Made by a program: the position numbers and the translations under genes
Shown here: positions 15,275-19,170 of the stretch, piece after piece
How the letters are laid out: every line of letters starts with the position of its first letter
Position numbering within the stretch: the first letter of the stretch is position 1
Notes under the pieces: model-generated
Told to the model about the DNA's origin: nothing
Seen by the model: the letters and a program-made list of their open reading frames with translations, nothing else
The model's database searches: none
Source: MGIIb-O3 sp046710875
GTDB taxonomy: Archaea > Thermoplasmatota > Poseidoniia > Poseidoniales > Thalassarchaeaceae
DNA length: 19,170 bases
Reading direction: 5' to 3'
Assembly (NCBI GenBank): GCA_046710875.1
Contig: JBKEHQ010000019.1
Location: 1-19,170 of the forward strand

Positions 15275-15286
15275 ATGATATATCAT
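15275..15286. promoter_or_regulatory. Perfect 12-bp palindrome in a divergent promoter region
   Basis: ATGATATATCAT lies between the divergent genes ending at 15196 and starting at 15368. It contains a symmetric TATA-like core and could serve as a bidirectional promoter element or as an operator; AT-rich palindromes of this length also occur by chance. Confidence 0.25.
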
Positions 15287-15367
15287 GATTTTACCATAAA
15301 TACAACTACTAAAATACTAGGGCAATGCGACAAATTAGTTTTTGTCCTATGAAATATAAGTGCATCT

Positions 15368-15958
15368 ATGGAGAAAGAGTGGTGGAAAGAGCGAAAGTCC
15401 GAGGATGGCGTTGCAAATGGCACGTCTTTACCAATTCAGGAGGTACCTCCCATCAGTTTAAATTCTGATCAGGAATTTACATCGGACCCTGCGCCGATAT
15501 CCGAAAGATCCATCGTTTCTGTAGCAGTTCTAATTTTTGTCGGAGTTTGTGTTTTTATTCCGTTTACTGTGGGATTTGATTTGGAGTTTATTTTACTCAT
15601 GGGTATAATTTCCATTTTTTCTTATCAAATCGTTCTCGATACATTTTCTATTTATGAGCTACATATAAATCATAGTATTAACGCATTAGTTATTGATGGC
15701 ACATTTTTAGGACGCACGTGGGGAGTCAAGAGAGAAATTCTCTCGGACTCACTATATCTTAGACACCACAAGAAAGTTTCATCATCTAGTGAAGGATCCT
15801 CAATTCTTCACGAGTATCAGATTCACGGAAAATCTGATAAAAAGGGAGATTGGAAGTTGGATATTTCAAGAATGATGAGGCCCCGCTACAATGATAACAA
15901 TGATAAAGCACGAGAAATCGCGAAGTCTATTGGGATAAAGTTCGAATCCAAGAAGTAA
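15368..15958 (+). CDS. Uncharacterised two-helix membrane protein with C-terminal cytosolic domain
   Basis: A 196-residue protein opening 'MEKEWWKERKSEDG', then a Pro/Ser-rich linker, two membrane helices (about 48-67 and 72-92) and a 100-residue soluble domain. That domain has strands 'IYELHINHSINALVIDGTFLGRTW', 'SDSLYLRHHKKVSS' and 'HEYQIHGKSDKKGDWKLDISRM' followed by a final helix 'NDKAREIAKSIGI'. The arrangement of two helices followed by strands and a last helix is reminiscent of bacterial PH-like (YdbT/YcxB-type) membrane proteins, a weak structural guess. The WW opening parallels the 62-residue protein at 6525. No catalytic motif. The ATG is the only reasonable start; no ribosome site or convincing TATA box at leaderless spacing. 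Confidence 0.68.
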   Translation: MEKEWWKERKSEDGVANGTSLPIQEVPPISLNSDQEFTSDPAPISERSIVSVAVLIFVGVCVFIPFTVGFDLEFILLMGIISIFSYQIVLDTFSIYELHINHSINALVIDGTFLGRTWGVKREILSDSLYLRHHKKVSSSSEGSSILHEYQIHGKSDKKGDWKLDISRMMRPRYNDNNDKAREIAKSIGIKFESKK

Positions 15959-16247
15959 AATTAATTGTCAACTTCCCTAGTTTATGCATGCGTAAAGTTC
16001 CCTACCCACTGCTTGAATGGGTGTGCGAGGTTACTCATCCAATCTCATAATTTTTATACCCCTAGACGTATTAGCGGGGATGTGATAGGCCTTCAATCTC
16101 CTTCTTTCATCAATAGTTGGATGTATGCTAATTTTATTAAACAAACTATCCAATATGATCAGTTAGTAAGTGACATATCCCCTCATAGTTATATGGCCGC
16201 AGATAAATCCGAACCATTATACATTCTACACCAGGTGGTTGATTAGC
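15959..16247. other. Intergenic stretch before the flavin oxidase
   Basis: A 289-base stretch with no convincing gene. It holds two TATA-like patches (around 16048-16055 and 16130-16139) and a loose TTGGAT...ATCCAA inverted repeat around 16116-16153. A 93-codon open frame here (15965-16246) shows no protein-like pattern. Base composition begins to shift toward higher GC at its right end. Confidence 0.4.
16233..16238 (+). promoter_or_regulatory. Shine-Dalgarno site deciding the GTG start of the flavin oxidase
   Basis: AGGTGG ends nine bases before GTG 16248, which is also where family similarity begins. It argues against the far upstream GTG 16170 and the closer TTG 16239. Confidence 0.5.
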
Positions 16248-17657
16248 GTGCATCGCGAGAATTTCGGCCGTAACCGTGTGCTTGAGCCTTCGGCGGCCTA
16301 CACCCCAGTCAACGAACAGGAAGTCTTGGAAATCCTCGACAGGCACCGAGGCCAGAGTATCCGTGCTGTGGGGAGATTACATAGTTGGAGCGAGGCTATA
16401 CTCGGCAATGGTGTGCAACTAGACTTGCGTCGATTGGACGAGGTATTGCTAGAACCAGATGGCGAAGAGTTTGTTGCCACGGTAGGGGCTGGTTGTCAAA
16501 TCAAGCGTCTTCTCAAGGAATTGAATCGCGGCGGTGCCACCCTACATTCGCTTGGTCTAATCGATGTACAAACTATTGCAGGTGCTATCTCTACTGGCAC
16601 TCATGGTTCTGGTCGCCACAGTATGTCGCACTATGTCCAAGAGGTGCGACTAGCACGATATGACGAATCAACCGGAATGGCATTCATCGACGAGGTGAGT
16701 GCAGGAGATAATTTGTTGGCAGCTCGTTGTTCACTGGGCTCGCTTGGAATTATTCTGTCCGTGAAAATTAGATGCCGTGCGCAGTATAACGTGCAAGAGC
16801 ATTTCACCGAATCTCGAAAGCTGGAAGATGTTCTGGCTGCTGAAAAGTCATATCCACTCCAGCAGTTTTATTTCATCCCATGGCGATGGTCTTACTTCAT
16901 TCAACACCGGTGTGAGGATACTGGTAAGCGGTCTTTCCTTGCCAGAATGTACCGCCTCTACTGGCTGGGAGTGATGGACTACGGTATGCATCTGAAGATA
17001 TTATTCCTAGAGCGTATGTTGCGAAGCCGGCGCATGATACGGTTTACTTTCCGCCGCTTAGTATCTTTATTCCTTATTCGTAAGTGGAAGGTCACTGATC
17101 GCTCCTCGTCCATGTTAGTGATGAAGCATGAGGCTTTTAGGCACATTGAGATTGAATTATTCGTACCTCGAGACCAGTTGTCTGATGCTCTCAGATTTAC
17201 CAAAGAAGTTATTGAGGTTGCAGGGAAGAAAGATGCTACTTTGTCAGTGGTTAACCAGCGTCGAATAGATGATATCGGTATGCAAGAAGACTTAGAAGAA
17301 CTTCAAGACCAATACTGCCAACATTACCCCATCTGCGTGCGACGAGTTCTTCCTGATGACACCTTGATTTCGATGGCTAGTGGTGAAGGCCAAGACTGGT
17401 ATGCAGTGAGTTTCATCAGTTACGCAAAACCAGCACGTAGAGCCGGTTTCGACCTATTCTCTAGGTTCATGGCACGAAGTATGTCCCAACTGTTCCAGGC
17501 GCGCCCACATTGGGGTAAAATCAGTCCTCTTGAGGCTGGTGAATTAACGTCACTATACCCTAGATTCGATACTTTTCGAACTGTTTGCAAGAATCTTGAC
17601 CCGCAAGGTGTCTTTAAAAATGAGTGGACGACTGCTTTACTGGATGCAGATGATTAG
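16248..17657 (+). CDS. FAD-linked sugar-lactone oxidase (D-arabinono-1,4-lactone oxidase / L-gulonolactone oxidase family)
   Basis: A 469-residue VAO-type flavoenzyme, close to the family length (about 430-460). Family members oxidise aldonolactones or alditols with O2 or another acceptor. FAD-binding domain: 'AVGRLHSWSEAI' with His45 at the place of the flavin-linking His, then 'SLGLIDVQTIAGAISTGTHGSG' (about 101-122), the diagnostic block. The C-terminal ALO domain ends with 'RPHWGK' (419-424) and 'LYPRFDTFRTVCKNLDPQGVFKN', equally diagnostic. A basic middle segment ('LERMLRSRRMIRFTFRRLVSLFLIRKW') might touch the membrane. Start GTG 16248 with AGGTGG upstream. Sampled GC is about 48 percent (87/180) against about 26 percent (31/120) in the next gene, suggesting separate origins. 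Thirty-six bases separate it from the AlkB-like gene, so co-transcription is likely. Substrate unknown. Confidence 0.88.
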   Translation: MHRENFGRNRVLEPSAAYTPVNEQEVLEILDRHRGQSIRAVGRLHSWSEAILGNGVQLDLRRLDEVLLEPDGEEFVATVGAGCQIKRLLKELNRGGATLHSLGLIDVQTIAGAISTGTHGSGRHSMSHYVQEVRLARYDESTGMAFIDEVSAGDNLLAARCSLGSLGIILSVKIRCRAQYNVQEHFTESRKLEDVLAAEKSYPLQQFYFIPWRWSYFIQHRCEDTGKRSFLARMYRLYWLGVMDYGMHLKILFLERMLRSRRMIRFTFRRLVSLFLIRKWKVTDRSSSMLVMKHEAFRHIEIELFVPRDQLSDALRFTKEVIEVAGKKDATLSVVNQRRIDDIGMQEDLEELQDQYCQHYPICVRRVLPDDTLISMASGEGQDWYAVSFISYAKPARRAGFDLFSRFMARSMSQLFQARPHWGKISPLEAGELTSLYPRFDTFRTVCKNLDPQGVFKNEWTTALLDADD

Positions 17658-17693
17658 TAATCACCTGGATGAATAATTTTTGAGGGAATAAGA

Positions 17694-18815
17694 GTGCTGA
17701 AATATATTAAGTATTATATTCCTGCAATAACAGGAATTTTAGCCATTTTGTTTTTTTTACAGGGTCAAAATTACCCCACTTTTTTCTTCATTAGTTGGTC
17801 ATTATTTCTTATCATCGGAGATTATATTTTGCCAAAGGATAAGGATATTCAGCAATTTTCATATCCATGGATATTAAATTTTTCAATCTACGTAAATCTG
17901 CCTATTTTATTCGCTTTAATTTTTTTGATCGTCTCGATTTTTAGTAACGACAACCCCATGTGGTATATCGATGGATTAAATTCTCAGTTCAATATTGATT
18001 TTAACCAAATCAAAGAGTCTTTTACTCTAATCGATAAAGTCGCATTGATATTCCAAACCGCATTATTTGTAGGTATACTTGGCACTGTTCCAGGTCATGA
18101 ATTAGTCCATAGAAAAAAGAGTCAAATTGACATGTTCATCGGAAATTGGCTACTCGCTTTTTCGTGGGATTGTACTTTTGCTATTGAGCATGTTCACGGA
18201 CATCACAAAAACGTGTGCTTAGATGAAGATCCAGCCTCTGCAAAAAGAGGAGAAAATATCTATCTATTTATTCTAAGAGCCACTTTACAAGAACAAATAA
18301 GCGGCTGGGAGATTGAATCAGAACGATTGAAAAGAAGAAAACTTAATGTTTTCAGTATTCGAAATAGAATGATTATTGGATATTTTAGAAGCCTAAGTAT
18401 AACCATTGCAGTGTTTATTTTTAGCGGAGTAACCGGAACGCTGAGTTTTCTTTTGTGTGCTTTCTTGGCAAAATTACTTTTAGAATCTATTAATTATATT
18501 GAACATTATGGTCTAGTAAGAGAAAGAGGAACACCAGTGGAAATGAGACATTCGTGGAACTCTAATCATTTACTAAGTAGTATTTACCTCTGTAATGTGA
18601 CAAGACATTCAGATCATCATAGGGCTGCAAATTTAAAATTCTGGGAACTCAATCCATGCCATGAAGATGCCCCTCTATTGCCATATGGGTATTTATCGAT
18701 GTTATATTTGCTATTGGTTACGCCATTTCTATACAGTAAAGTAATGTCGAAAGAATTCATTCACTGGGATCAAAACTATGCTAATGAATATGAGATAAAT
18801 TACATAATGCAATAG
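17694..18815 (+). CDS. AlkB-type di-iron alkane 1-monooxygenase
   Basis: An integral membrane non-haem di-iron enzyme that hydroxylates the end carbon of medium/long alkanes using O2 and electrons from rubredoxin. The 373 residues have about six membrane helices and every AlkB His box: HELVH (135-139), EHVHGHHKNV (165-174) followed by EDPASA, NYIEHYGL (267-274) and HSDHH (305-309), plus 'HSWNSNH' and 'LPYGYLSMLY'. The NYxEHYGL and EDPASA blocks separate AlkB from ordinary fatty-acid desaturases. The last box reads VTRHSDHH rather than the common LQRHSDHH, so a divergent subfamily with altered substrate is possible. Start GTG 17694 with GAGGGA (17682-17687) upstream. No rubredoxin or rubredoxin reductase is in the window. 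Preceded by the flavin oxidase with 36 bases between. Confidence 0.88.
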   Translation: MLKYIKYYIPAITGILAILFFLQGQNYPTFFFISWSLFLIIGDYILPKDKDIQQFSYPWILNFSIYVNLPILFALIFLIVSIFSNDNPMWYIDGLNSQFNIDFNQIKESFTLIDKVALIFQTALFVGILGTVPGHELVHRKKSQIDMFIGNWLLAFSWDCTFAIEHVHGHHKNVCLDEDPASAKRGENIYLFILRATLQEQISGWEIESERLKRRKLNVFSIRNRMIIGYFRSLSITIAVFIFSGVTGTLSFLLCAFLAKLLLESINYIEHYGLVRERGTPVEMRHSWNSNHLLSSIYLCNVTRHSDHHRAANLKFWELNPCHEDAPLLPYGYLSMLYLLLVTPFLYSKVMSKEFIHWDQNYANEYEINYIMQ

Positions 18816-18913
18816 AATGTATAAAACACTCATAATCCTACAATATCAAGCAAATTTGGTGCTCTAGGCATACGAGCAGACCCCTTATTGACGTCCGTAT
18901 CATAATGGCTGCC

Positions 18914-19156
18914 CTATGATTCAATATTCTTCTTTCGATTACGATTCCATTTCTTTATTCTAGGGAGTTGCCATTTGATTATTCCAGTCCAGAAAACAAT
19001 TCCAAGAACTACTGTACCCATAGCCATTGTAATCCATGGTTGATCATCCCAATAATTAATATCGCCATTGAAAGTTATAGCGCCGAAGTAAATTGAAAAA
19101 CAGAATCCAAATATCAAGTGGATCCAACGAAGTATACTATTCCAATTTTTTGCCAT
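18914..19156 (-). CDS. Small two-helix membrane protein (80 aa)
   Basis: Eighty residues with two hydrophobic helices (about 8-28 and 39-62), linked by a short polar loop 'NGDINYWDDQP', and a strongly basic C-terminal tail 'LPRIKKWNRNRKKNIES' expected on the cytosolic side. The opening 'WNSILRWIHLIFGFCFSIYFG' is plausible as a first helix. The ATG lies only 14 bases from the window edge, so promoter and neighbours cannot be judged. No recognised family. It converges on the AlkB-like gene with 98 bases between. Confidence 0.6.
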   Translation of the reverse strand: MAKNWNSILRWIHLIFGFCFSIYFGAITFNGDINYWDDQPWITMAMGTVVLGIVFWTGIIKWQLPRIKKWNRNRKKNIES

Positions 19157-19170
19157 ACTTACTCACCATT

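Noticed and set aside
15965..16246. 93-codon open frame before the flavin oxidase
   Set aside because: No ribosome site, no domain-like pattern, and it ends beside the oxidase start; treated as non-coding.
16170..16247. Upstream GTG start adding 26 residues to the flavin oxidase
   Set aside because: The extra residues do not resemble the family, and AGGTGG points to GTG 16248.
1..19170. CRISPR array, insertion sequence, prophage or rRNA
   Set aside because: No regularly spaced repeats, transposase or integrase motifs, terminal repeats or rRNA-like conserved stretches were seen.

Overview
The window looks like a piece of a planktonic marine archaeal genome, most probably Marine Group II Euryarchaeota (Candidatus Poseidoniales). 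This assignment is an inference. It rests on AT-rich DNA, archaeal-type TATA boxes about 25-32 bp ahead of start codons with almost no leader, small CxxxxC...CxxH-plus-membrane-helix proteins and short WW-starting membrane proteins as I recall them from that group, and a surface-ocean gene set (photolyase, exported peptidase, Na+ symporter, nitrilase). No rRNA, tRNA, CRISPR array, transposase or phage gene is visible.

Layout. 1-1316: 3' part of a large TPR-family protein cut by the window edge. 1608-1955 (-): NTF2/SnoaL-like protein. 2169-4115 (+): a winged-helix regulator, then four uncharacterised genes with tight spacing at the front (a protein made of 11-residue repeats, two single-helix miniproteins, a four-helix membrane protein). 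This is the least explained module of the window. 4109-5356 (-): MFS exporter, divergent from oligoribonuclease (5435-5971, +). 6023-6403: a TspO/MBR protein lacking its first helix. 6525-6713 (-): tiny WW membrane protein. 6926-7582: PNPOx-like flavin protein. 7730-11852 (-): an exported S15/CocE-type peptidase followed by a Na+/solute symporter carrying a C-terminal extracellular domain, together a plausible scavenging unit. 12013-12942: branch-1 nitrilase. 13028-14608: cryptochrome/(6-4)-like photolyase. 14735-15196 (-) and 15368-15958 (+): two uncharacterised membrane proteins. 16248-17657: GC-rich sugar-lactone-oxidase-like flavoenzyme, followed 36 bases later by an AlkB-type di-iron alkane hydroxylase (17694-18815). 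18914-19156 (-): small two-helix protein.

How the genes fit together. Most are independent housekeeping or accessory genes of a light-exposed, organic-matter-scavenging heterotroph: peptide breakdown and uptake, nitrile and possibly alkane oxidation, light-driven DNA repair, nanoRNA turnover. The two multi-gene units worth attention are 2169-4115 (regulator, inverted repeats and membrane-surface proteins of unknown role) and 16248-18815 (flavin oxidase plus AlkB, with a sharp base-composition step between them). Start sites appear to use both leaderless TATA geometry and Shine-Dalgarno sequences, the latter mainly for non-ATG or operon-internal starts.
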